Below the pieces are notes generated by a model that saw only the letters and a program-made list of their open reading frames with translations, did not search any database and had not been told where the DNA came from. 17,164 nt of DNA from Chrysochromulina parva (lineage: Eukaryota > Haptophyta > Prymnesiales > Chrysochromulinaceae). The stretch covers positions 1 to 17,164 of the forward strand of contig PJAB01001112.1 in the NCBI GenBank assembly GCA_002887195.1, written 5' to 3'. A program made the position numbers and the translations under genes. This document shows, piece after piece, positions 1 to 7,095 of the stretch (the first letter of the stretch is position 1; every line of letters starts with the position of its first letter).

Positions 1-138
1 TGCGTAGCTACAGTACACCGGCGTCAGAAACGCGGTTCGGGTATCGGGAGGTTCGGTTTAATTGCTACGTATAACGGAGAGTCAGTGAGATACATTTTGT
101 GTACATACCGCGTGAGGATATCACCCCGCCATCATACC

Positions 139-153
139 ATGCAGATTCGTTGA
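139..153 (+). promoter_or_regulatory. possible upstream mini-ORF before POC1
   Basis: An ATG 40 bases before the POC1 start opens a four-codon reading frame (Met-Gln-Ile-Arg-stop). If transcription begins upstream of it, it would be a short uORF that could dampen POC1 translation. The transcription start is unknown, so this is only a possibility. Confidence 0.2.
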
Positions 154-162
154 GGCGCCACG

Positions 163-173
163 TTCGCGCGAAA
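163..173. promoter_or_regulatory. E2F-like element just upstream of POC1
   Basis: A palindrome TTCGCGCGAA at 163-172 extends into an A-run, so the minus strand reads TTTCGCGC, a perfect match to the classic E2F/DP core (TTTSSCGC). It lies 6-16 bases before the POC1 ATG, in the promoter or 5' leader. Centriole duplication is tied to the G1/S transition, so E2F control would be logical. The same 8-mer sits upstream of the RFC4-type gene and of the bromodomain gene. Confidence 0.45.
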
Positions 174-178
174 AAACG

Positions 179-1599
179 ATGACTGGCGCCGACCTCACGG
201 CGGACACGCCCTCGCTCGAACGGAGCTTCCGCGGTCACAAGGATGCCATTTCCTCTGTGTGCTTCAACCCGAACATGAAGCAGCTCATCTCGGGCGGCCA
301 CGACTCGTGCGTGATGGTGTGGAACTTCCGGCTTCAGCTGCGTGCCTTCCGTTTCGTGGGTCATAAGGCGCCTGTGCTGTCGGTTGCCGCGTCCCCCTCC
401 GGAGACCTCATCGCCTCCGCTTCCAAGGATCGCACGGTGCGCCTGTGGCTTCCGACCGTCAAGGGGGAGTCCACCGTGATCAAGGCGCACATGGCCACCG
501 TGCGGAGCGTGGCCTTCTCGGCCGACGGGCAGAGCCTGGCGTCTGCATCGGACGACAAGACGATCAAAGTCTGGGCGCTCCCGGGTCAGAGGTTCAATTA
601 CTCGCTCGCCGGCCACTCCAACTGGGTCCGCTCGGCCAAGTTCTCGCCAGACGGTGCGCGGCAAGAGCAGCGAAAGCCCGAGCCGCACACGAGCCACTGC
701 CTTGCTTGTCGGTGGCGCGGACCCTCTCTTGACGCACGGATGCGTGTTTGTGCCCCGCGTGTGCACCGGCAGGCCGGCTGCTGCTCTCGTGCAGCGATGA
801 CAAGACGCTCAAGCTCTGGGACAGCCGCACTCACGGGTGCGTGCGCACCTTTTACGACCACACCGACGTCGTCAATGCGGCTGCCTTCAATCCGGATGCC
901 ACGTGCATCGCTTCGGCCTCGAGCGACCGTACGGCGAAGCTGTGGGATCTTCGCACGCAGCAGCTGCTGCAACACTACGACGCGCACGACGAGAGTGTCA
1001 CCGACCTCTCCTTCCACAGCTCGGGCTCGTACCTGCTTACCTCTTCGCTCGACGCGACGCTCAAAGTTTGGGACCTCGTCGAGGGGCGGCTCTTCTGCAC
1101 GCTGCACGGGCACGAGGGGGGCGTCAGCGCGTGCGCCTTCTCACCCGACGGCGACTTCTTCGCCTCGAGCGGTGTCGACATGCAGGCCATGGTGTGGCGC
1201 TCAAACATCGGCCCGTCCGGCCCCTCGCCGCTCAATGCCGCTACCGCCACACCGACTCCGCCGTCGTCGGCGCGGCTACCGGCGCCGGCGAAGCTGCCGA
1301 CGCCTGCAGCGCCGCTGCCGCCGCCGCCGCCGCCGCCGCCCATGCCCCGCCCACCGCCTACGGCCACATCGGGCGTGAAGGCGGCCGCGGCCGCGCCATC
1401 GAACGTCGGCAGCGCGCCGCTCGCGGCGGCGCTCGAGCAGGTGGTAGGCCAGCTTGACATCCTGGCGCAGACGGTCGCGCTGCTTGAGCAGCGCCTCTCC
1501 GTCGGTGAGGAGCGCACGCACCGGCTCGAGGGCCTGCTGCAGGACCTCGCCCACGGCCAGCGCAGCGTCCTCGCCGCCGTGGGCGCTGCTTCCCGGTGA
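179..1599 (+). CDS. POC1: POC1 centriolar WD40 protein
   Basis: POC1 is a centriole and basal-body component needed for centriole stability and flagellum assembly. The predicted protein is 433 aa from exons 179-653 and 773-1599. Seven WD40 repeats fill roughly residues 10-290, with typical GH...WD/VW spacing. Repeat 4 is split by the intron, and splicing restores the expected [20 protein letters not shown] continuation. A Pro/Ala-rich linker follows, including an eight-proline run near residue 341 encoded by a (CCG) microsatellite. Residues 375-425 form a coiled-coil beginning [20 protein letters not shown], which is the diagnostic POC1 C-terminal motif and separates it from other WD40 proteins. 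The ATG at 179 begins the first WD40 repeat after about 15 residues. The last codons lie in the first copy of a tandem repeat that continues downstream. Confidence 0.93.
654..772 (+). other. intron of POC1 (119 bp, phase 1)
   Basis: Donor GTGCGCG and acceptor GGCAG. Joining 653 to 773 forms a Gly codon and continues WD40 repeat 4 without a gap. Left unspliced, the frame runs into non-WD40, Arg/Ser-rich sequence. Confidence 0.9.
1318..1341 (+). repeat. (CCG)n microsatellite in POC1 linker
   Basis: Seven CCG triplets plus a CCC encode an uninterrupted eight-proline run in the linker between the WD40 propeller and the coiled-coil. Its length is probably variable between strains. Confidence 0.85.
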
Positions 1600-1744
1600 G
1601 CGCCGCCGTGGGCGCTCCTTCCGATGAGCGCCGCCGTGGGCACTGCTTTCCGACGAGCGCCGTCGTGGGCACTGCTTCCGTTGAGCGCCGCCGTGGGCAC
1701 TGCTTCCCGTTGAGCGCCGCCGTGGGCGCTGCTTCCCGGAGAGG
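1573..1744. repeat. 28/29-bp tandem repeat, six copies, across the POC1 stop
   Basis: The unit begins GCCGCCGTGGGC and ends near TGAGC. Copies start at 1573, 1602, 1630, 1659, 1687 and 1716, so spacings alternate 29, 28, 29, 28, 29. The length change comes from one base in the TTCC/TTCCC (or TTTCC) tract. The first copy encodes the last eight residues of POC1 and contributes its TGA stop. The other five are in the 3' untranslated or intergenic DNA. The repeat also creates long but spurious open frames on the opposite strand. Confidence 0.9.
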
Positions 1745-2241
1745 CCGCACCCAATGGGACGATGCCACGAGCCGAGCCGTCAAAGGCTCAAGGGCCGGAG
1801 ACGGCGCTCGCAGAGACGGGCGTGGATGGTGGCGCTCGTCCTACCGTGCAGCAGCGAGCGTGCGACCGCCCATCCAATCAACGAGGCAAGGGTGGTCGGA
1901 GTGCCGAATCGTGTCGCGCCTAGCGATGAGGCCATGCGAGGGAAGAGTCTCGACGAACGTGCACAAATACATGCAAATGAACTAGTGACTGCATTCAATC
2001 AACTATGCGGGGAGGGAGTCCTGGCACATCAGAGCAGAAGGCGGCGCGCGCGTGTGCTTGCAGCGTGAGCGTCGCGGGTGGGTGGCCCGCGGTGGCTGTG
2101 GCGCTTGGGCTGGGGCCACCACGGGCTTGCCTCGAGGGCTTGCCGCTTGCGCTGTTTTGGCCGGTGTGGAACTGTGTACTGTGTACTTTGAACTGTGTAC
2201 TGTGGATAAAGTCAAGCCGTGCGACTCCTCCCGGTCTCGAT
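1745..2241. other. convergent intergenic region POC1 / SNAPC1-like, no gene seen
   Basis: Between the repeat tract and the stop of the minus-strand SNAPC1-like gene I find only short open frames without recognisable motifs. It must hold both 3' ends. A 15-base direct repeat lies at 2169-2204. No tRNA or other RNA gene is evident. Confidence 0.5.
2169..2204. repeat. 15-bp direct repeat, 21-bp spacing
   Basis: GAACTGTGTACTGTG occurs at 2169-2183 and again at 2190-2204, with an extra GTGTACT between. It is a short local duplication in low-complexity intergenic DNA beyond the 3' end of the SNAPC1-like gene. Confidence 0.75.
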
Positions 2242-3393
2242 CTATCTACGATCGGCGCGGTCTGCCGTCCTCGGTCGCCCGGCCAACGACGACAAGCCCG
2301 GCCGCAAGCTGCCAGAGTGTGCGCCGTCCCGGGTAGGGGTACGCTTGGCCCTGGGCTTGTAGGCACGGCGGCGCACATGCTCGCGCCGCAGGTACGACGC
2401 ATCCACGACCAGCCCCTCTTCGTCAAGTGTGGGCACGAGGTTGGGCACGGCTGCATTGTGGGCGCTCGCCGAGGCGGGAATCACCGCGTCGTCGTCGTCC
2501 ACGCCTGTTGGAACGATGACACCCGCACGGTGATCGTCAAGCTCCTGCCGAATCTGCGCCGCGAGATCGCCGGCAGTGCTCGGCAGGCGGCTGCGCAATA
2601 GAGAAGACGATGCCGCCGGCGCATCGGTAGCGGCGAGAGCCGACCGTGCTTGCGCGAGAGCAGCGCTGTATGATGCCTCGTCGGCGGTCAGGGTAGGCAG
2701 GGCGTCGATAAGCTGCGTGGCAAACAGTCCCCCGCCAGGCTCTGCACTGGCGCCGCCGCTGGCAGGCAGTACGGCAGCGTCGCGCTCGACCTCACGATCG
2801 TTGAGCTGGTCACGTATGGTCATCAGCGTGGACTCGCCGCCAAAGAGGTGCGAGAGCCTCTCGCCGGCCCACAACGTGTGCAGCGCGCGAAACCCGTCTG
2901 CGTGGCGCAGCGAACGCAGCTCGCGACTCAGTCGCTCGAAGCCATTCCACTGAGTCGCGAGGATGGGAACGGGCACCTTCGGTGAGCTTTGCTGCAACTC
3001 GTGCAGCGTGAGCAGCAGATACAACGCACCAAGCCTTGCCTCAAAGGATCGCTCCGGGTCCGCGATACGGCGCACCGTCGCTTCGAACAGCAGCGTGGCG
3101 TACTCGGCGGGCGTCTCCAATCGCTTGGTCGCACGGCCGCCTTTTCGATCAGTGTCAAACAGATCGACGATCCGCAGTTCGAGCGCCACTGCTCGGAATG
3201 CTGCGAAGCTGCGCAGCGCACTAGCCTCGAAGCGGCTAATGCAATGGTCAATGTCGTGCAAGACCTCTGGAATGAGCGGCAGCCGCGCGAGCTTTGTCTT
3301 CCCGAACGTGCCATAGCCAGGGCCGTCGTAGGGCTGCTTGCGCTTGTGTACTTGCAGCGGGTGCGATGCGCGCACGACTAGGTGGCAGGACAT
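2242..3393 (-). CDS. SNAPC1/SNAP43-like snRNA-activating complex subunit
   Basis: SNAPC binds the proximal sequence element of snRNA promoters and recruits RNA polymerase II or III; SNAPC1 (SNAP43) is one of its core subunits. Residues about 45-186 of the 383-aa product resemble the SNAP43 domain in order. First comes an ISRFEAS...F..F segment, then an FEATVRRI helix, the conserved block RLGALYLLLTLHELQQ with a PKV...W spacing, and a final ADGFRALHTLW...LSHLF segment. This parallels animal SNAPC1 (IRVGALYLLY...PK...W...FDAAYIFRKLR...FHF). The C-terminal half is low in motifs and ends in a basic tail. I chose the first ATG at 3393; the frame stays open upstream to a GTG at 3462 but lacks another ATG. 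The first 40 residues are less certain, and a short 5' intron is possible because CTTCAG lies just before the ATG. It is recognised from memory of the family only. Confidence 0.72.
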   Translation of the reverse strand: MSCHLVVRASHPLQVHKRKQPYDGPGYGTFGKTKLARLPLIPEVLHDIDHCISRFEASALRSFAAFRAVALELRIVDLFDTDRKGGRATKRLETPAEYATLLFEATVRRIADPERSFEARLGALYLLLTLHELQQSSPKVPVPILATQWNGFERLSRELRSLRHADGFRALHTLWAGERLSHLFGGESTLMTIRDQLNDREVERDAAVLPASGGASAEPGGGLFATQLIDALPTLTADEASYSAALAQARSALAATDAPAASSSLLRSRLPSTAGDLAAQIRQELDDHRAGVIVPTGVDDDDAVIPASASAHNAAVPNLVPTLDEEGLVVDASYLRREHVRRRAYKPRAKRTPTRDGAHSGSLRPGLSSLAGRPRTADRADRR

Positions 3394-4046
3394 GTTCGCG
3401 TTGCTGAAGGCGAGGCAAAAAATCTGCCGTGCACGCACGAGACCTTGTACATTCACATTCACACCTCGTTCACGTACGCTCGGTGCCGCTCAGCTCGCTT
3501 CATTCTCATGCTCGCGACATGCTCGCGACGTGCAACGCATACCGCGCTCACAGACACGGATCAGAGTCACCATAACCCGGTCAAACCCGTATTTCTGGAC
3601 CCGTGCGACCACCTCGCACCTGGCTGGCGTGTGCACCGTGGCGGACACACAAACAACACTCATACAGGGGGGCTGGGTCATAGATCTTCCTCTTCCGAAG
3701 TGAGTCACGCCGCACGCGACGATGGTTTTGTGTTGCAGGTTCGACCATGAGGTTCGACGAAGTTCGACCGTTGTGGGTCGATACGAACGGAACGGCCAAC
3801 GGGCGTTAATATCTTAAAAACGGTTATAATCTCGAACACCCACGGATGAGTTACTGAGAAGACCCAAGACACCAGTTCACAGCTTCTCACATATTGAGTG
3901 CATAACTTCGCTGATCATCATACCAATGACACGATTAACATATCACTGTGCCCATCGACATAAGGCTGGCACAGTTAAACCTGCATCTGAGCGCCACCCG
4001 CCACGACGATCGACCTGCGATCGACTCAGTAGAGCGTTCATATAGC
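3394..4046. other. intergenic region, AT-richer, no gene seen
   Basis: This holds the upstream region of the SNAPC1-like gene and the 3' flank of the EF-hand gene, both on the minus strand. Open frames here are short and without motifs. The part from about 3790 to 3960 is clearly AT-richer than the rest of the window. GTTCGAC occurs three times at 3739, 3752 and 3762, and the 12-mer AGTTCACAGCTT at 3874-3885 recurs at 8700-8711. Confidence 0.5.
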
Positions 4047-4688
4047 TCATCTCAAGATGGCAGCACTCACGCCGTCCTCGTCAATGCCATCTTCAGCAGT
4101 GCCGGTCTCTCTTCTGCTCGATCCCCACTCTTTCAATGCTCTTCCAAACACCTCGAGTTGCTCAAATTCGAGCTTCGAAGTATCTCGAATCTCCTCTTCC
4201 TCATCCGAGTCGAGCGCGCCTCCCATGGCGATGATCTCCTGCACGGATTTCATCTTATGCTTCACAACGGCCTGCATCGCCTCCTTGGACGCTCCTGCGC
4301 CCACAAAGTCGCTGACAATCTGCATCAGTGTGTCGCTCTTCACAGACGCGTCCTTGTCAGTGTTACCACCTAATGCCATGTACGCAGCCAGGAGCTGCCG
4401 CTGCCTTCGCTCAGTCTCGGCATGTATCCGTCGCATTTCGACAACCTCGAGGAAACGAGGCAGCGTGATCACGCCTTCGCTATCAGGATCTGCCATCTGC
4501 ATCAATGGAAACAGCTCCTTCGACGGTACCTCCTCTCCAAGAGACTCTGCGAGGGCAGTGCGGAGCTCGCTTGCCTTCATCACCGGCCCGCTGACTTCGC
4601 CCTCGCCGTGCTCTGAGCGCGCCGCTTGCAAGACGGCCAGCATCTTACCTTTTAGGCGGCGACTCCCGAACACGGCGGCGGGATCCAT
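4047..4688 (-). CDS. EF-hand-type protein, possibly axonemal
   Basis: The predicted protein has 213 aa and appears to be a calmodulin-like helical protein. Residues 67-78 read D-P-D-S-E-G-V-I-T-L-P-R. This is an EF-hand loop with D1, D3, E5, G6 and I8 in place, but Arg instead of Glu at position 12, so calcium affinity may be low. A second, more degenerate loop begins in AYMALGGNTDKDASV near residue 105. The MALGGN-DK pattern before a helix reminds me of calmodulin-like flagellar proteins, but I cannot name the orthologue. An acidic patch (SDEEEE) follows near residue 165. The frame extends upstream to a GTG at 4772, but the first ATG is at 4688 (MDPAAVFGSRR), which I chose. A 3' intron cannot be excluded. 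Confidence 0.65.
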   Translation of the reverse strand: MDPAAVFGSRRLKGKMLAVLQAARSEHGEGEVSGPVMKASELRTALAESLGEEVPSKELFPLMQMADPDSEGVITLPRFLEVVEMRRIHAETERRQRQLLAAYMALGGNTDKDASVKSDTLMQIVSDFVGAGASKEAMQAVVKHKMKSVQEIIAMGGALDSDEEEEIRDTSKLEFEQLEVFGRALKEWGSSRRETGTAEDGIDEDGVSAAILR

Positions 4689-5158
4689 CGGCGCGGCGCC
4701 GCCGCCTCGCGCGTTACGGTCCTCCCATGGCTTCCGATTCCGAAAAGTTGTAGTTCGAAACTCGAAACACACATACGGCTTACGCCACGCACCGGGTCAG
4801 GGGCCGCCCCGGTTGGAGAGACCGCTGAAGGGAAGCCTTTGAACGCGACCGCCCCGCGCCGCGACGTGCCACCGCTTGCTTCGCACCGCTAACGCCATAA
4901 CGCGGATGTGCGCATGATGACTATACTCAGTTTTCAGTCTGAATTCGATGATTCGTTGCGATTGATGTATTATTGATGTACATTAAGAAGGTAGAAGCGT
5001 TTTCACACGAGTTCACAGCTCCGGCGCTGGTCTTTGAGTCTGGCCCGTACCGGATATTCACACATTACGCGGTGCCCGGGAATCCCCCGGTGCAGCGTTC
5101 GGTTCTCCCGACACGCTTCCTAGCCGTTCTCTACGTGGAGCGAGCTGAGGAGCGTCCT
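4689..5158. other. intergenic region, no gene seen
   Basis: This is the upstream region of the EF-hand gene and the 3' flank of the WW-BAR-SH3 gene, both on the minus strand. About 4910-4990 is AT-rich and includes ATTGATGTA twice (4961-4969 and 4972-4980). AGTTCACAGCT at 5010-5020 is one of three copies in the window. No convincing coding sequence or RNA gene was found. Confidence 0.45.
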
Positions 5159-6875
5159 TCAATCTGCAAAATACGGCACTGGCTCGACATAGTTAGGAGG
5201 GAAGTAGCCCGTCTCACCTCGCGAGTTCTGCGAGCATTTCGGAGCACACACGCAGATGAGCAGCAGGCAGCGAGGAGAGGGCCGGTACGTGGACCTGAGG
5301 TCGAGGGATCGCGCCGATACGCCAGATACGCACCGAACCAAAGAACCAGCCGGCCTCCTCCTTTTCCTTCAACATGAGCTCTCCGGCGCTGAACGAGATC
5401 ATGCGCGGGTCATTCGAGATATAATCGCCGATGGCCCGCACCTGCTCGCCGTGCGGCGGTGCTCGCAGCGGTGGTGGGGCGGGAGGCCGCGCGGCGTACG
5501 ACGGCTGCGGAGGCGGCGCCGCCGCTGCGCACGGCGGCTGAGGCGGCGGCGCGGCGTACGACGGCTGCGGAGGCGGCGCCGCTGCGCACGACGGCTGAGG
5601 CGGCGGCGCGGCGTACGGCGGCGGCGGCGGCGGCTCAGAGTATGAGGGCTGCGGAGCTGGAGGTGGCGCTCCGTAGTAGGCGGCGGGCGCGTGGGGCAGA
5701 TACGAAGCGAGAGGTTTGGCTTCGACAGGCGAGGCGAGCGCCTCAGTACGGAGCGTCTGGCGTGACATCTGGCGCGCCTCGGCGTCGAGCAGCGTACCCT
5801 CGTGCGTGAAGGCGCTCAAGGATCGCATGCCCTCGCTCATCTGTGCGTGGAACCTTTGCTGGAACTCGAGCAGGTGCAGCAGAGGGGCGTTGGCAAAGTC
5901 CCACTTCTCAGCGATCAGTGCGGCCAGCCGCGCGATCAGCTCGTTTTTGCAGTTCCAGTGGTCCGCCTCGCGCTCGCGCAGCTTCTCGGCGTTGCGCGGG
6001 AGCTTGGCCGCATCCTTGGGTGGACGAAAAGTGAGCTCATCCACCTTGCGGCGGTAGTACTCAAAGTCGAGCTTCTTCTTGAGGTGCTCGGCATGCAGCT
6101 TCTTGATGCCCTCGATCTCCCCGAGGTAGCCCGCGAGCGGCTGCAGCACCTTGCTCGTGAACTGCACCTCGAGTGAGCGCTGCCCGCTCTTGTTGACCTC
6201 CTTCCAGACGGCGGCGGACTGCCTCGCCGGCTCGGTGCCCACCGCACCCGGCTCTACCAGATACTCGCCGAACTTGGCCGCCAGCTGCTCGCTACTGCGC
6301 AACATGTCGACGAGCGACTTGGCGTACGCCTCGCACATCTGCTTGAGCCCCAGCATCTGGCGCTCCACTTGAAGCACCTGCTCGTACTGCCCGTCGAGCC
6401 ACGCGTCGTCCGAGCTCCCCGTTGGCCGTCCGAGCCCAACAGTGGCCGCCGCCACCTGCTTGGTACGCCGCCAGCCATCCTTGACCGAAAGCGTCGCCTT
6501 CTCGAGCCCCAACGTGTCGGCGCTGTCATCCTCCTCATAGCCGGCGGGTCGTTCCCACGAGGTCTCCCCGGTTTTCTTGTTGAAGTAGTACGGCGTGCCC
6601 TCTGGTGAAGATACCATTCTCCATCCGTTGGGCAGCTTCCCGATGCCCGCAGTTGTGGGCACGCTTGGGATCACTGGCTTCACCTTCACGGCGAGCGCCG
6701 CCGTGGACTTGCCCGAATCTTCGCTTCCGGCCACCACCGGACGCTCCCAGCTCGTCTCCCCACTCGCAGCGTGGAAGTAGTAGGTCCTGCCATCCGCAGC
6801 GGTGGCCTCCTTCCACCCACTCGGGAGCCCACCCGCGCCGCGCATGAAGCTCGGACGCGGAAGGCTGGACAACAT
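5159..6875 (-). CDS. WW-WW-BAR-proline-rich-SH3 membrane-curvature adaptor
   Basis: The protein is 536 aa from exons 6875-5334 and 5227-5159. WW domains lie at about residues 16-47 (LPSGWKE...YYFH...GETSWERP) and 80-111 (LPNGWRM...YYFN...GETSWERP); each has both Trp residues and the aromatic strand. Residues about 155-365 look like an amphiphysin-type BAR domain, a helical dimer that binds curved membranes: a long charged helical stretch with EFGEYL, VLQPL and KLDFEYYRRKVDEL. Residues 397-476 are Pro/Ala/Gln repeats containing a PPPY motif ending at Tyr421, a WW class I ligand. The C-terminus is an SH3 domain (AIGDYISND...AGELMLKEKEEAGWFFG, then GETGYFPPNYVEPV) completed only by splicing. The likely role is an endocytic or membrane-trafficking scaffold. 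This domain order is not one I recall. The gene is divergent from the SSADH gene. Confidence 0.85.
5228..5333 (-). other. intron in the SH3 domain of the WW-BAR-SH3 gene (106 bp, phase 0)
   Basis: On the minus strand the donor is GTGCGT (5333-5328) and the acceptor CTCGCAG (ending at 5228). Splicing joins GWFFGS to NSRGETGYFPPNYVEPV, rebuilding the ALYDY-to-FPxNYV core of an SH3 fold. Reading through instead gives a 39-residue tail with no SH3 character. Confidence 0.88.
5488..5625. repeat. 60-bp tandem repeat encoding the proline-rich segment
   Basis: The 30 bases at 5491-5520 are repeated exactly at 5551-5580, a period of 60, and a third diverged copy follows about 57 bases later. The unit encodes the PPPQPSYAA / PPPQPxCAAA alternation of the minus-strand protein. 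Near-identity at DNA level points to recent expansion. Confidence 0.85.
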
Positions 6876-7095
6876 GAGAGTTTCTTCACACTAGTTTGTG
6901 ACGCACGCGCTGTGAATGCTTCTCTTCGGGGGGATTGCTTCGCGACCACACGCTGTGCAATCGGCCGTACTGAGTCGTGGGTCGTTGAAAGAGACGGTGC
7001 TCGTCATTTTGAGAAAAAACTCAAAACGGGCAAGTTTTCTACAAGAGGTTCTCGTGTGCGCGGACGGGCCGTCCTTCACGACGCTCGACGAGAAC
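6876..7095. promoter_or_regulatory. shared divergent promoter, WW-BAR-SH3 gene / SSADH gene
   Basis: The two genes start 220 bases apart on opposite strands, so both core promoters must lie here or overlap the 5' leaders. I see no TATA box. The plus-strand frame of SSADH is open back to an ATG at 6916, leaving the exact leader uncertain. Confidence 0.5.

Noticed and set aside
1596..1600. GTGAG donor overlapping the POC1 stop, suggesting a further exon
   Set aside because: The conserved POC1 C-terminal coiled-coil is already complete before the stop, and the four supported introns here use GTGCG. The motif also recurs in some repeat copies.
975..1754. 259-codon minus-strand open frame across the POC1 end and the tandem repeat
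   Set aside because: Its length comes from the complement of POC1 and from the repeat, which translates as a repeated Ala/Ser/Gly-rich unit. No independent coding evidence.
3731..3775. GGTTCGA motifs resembling a tRNA T-loop
   Set aside because: No matching acceptor stem, anticodon arm or D-arm could be found around any of the three copies.
3381..3800. Possible small genes between the SNAPC1-like and EF-hand genes
   Set aside because: Several overlapping open frames of 61-122 codons on both strands have no motif, no consistent codon bias and AT-richer composition.
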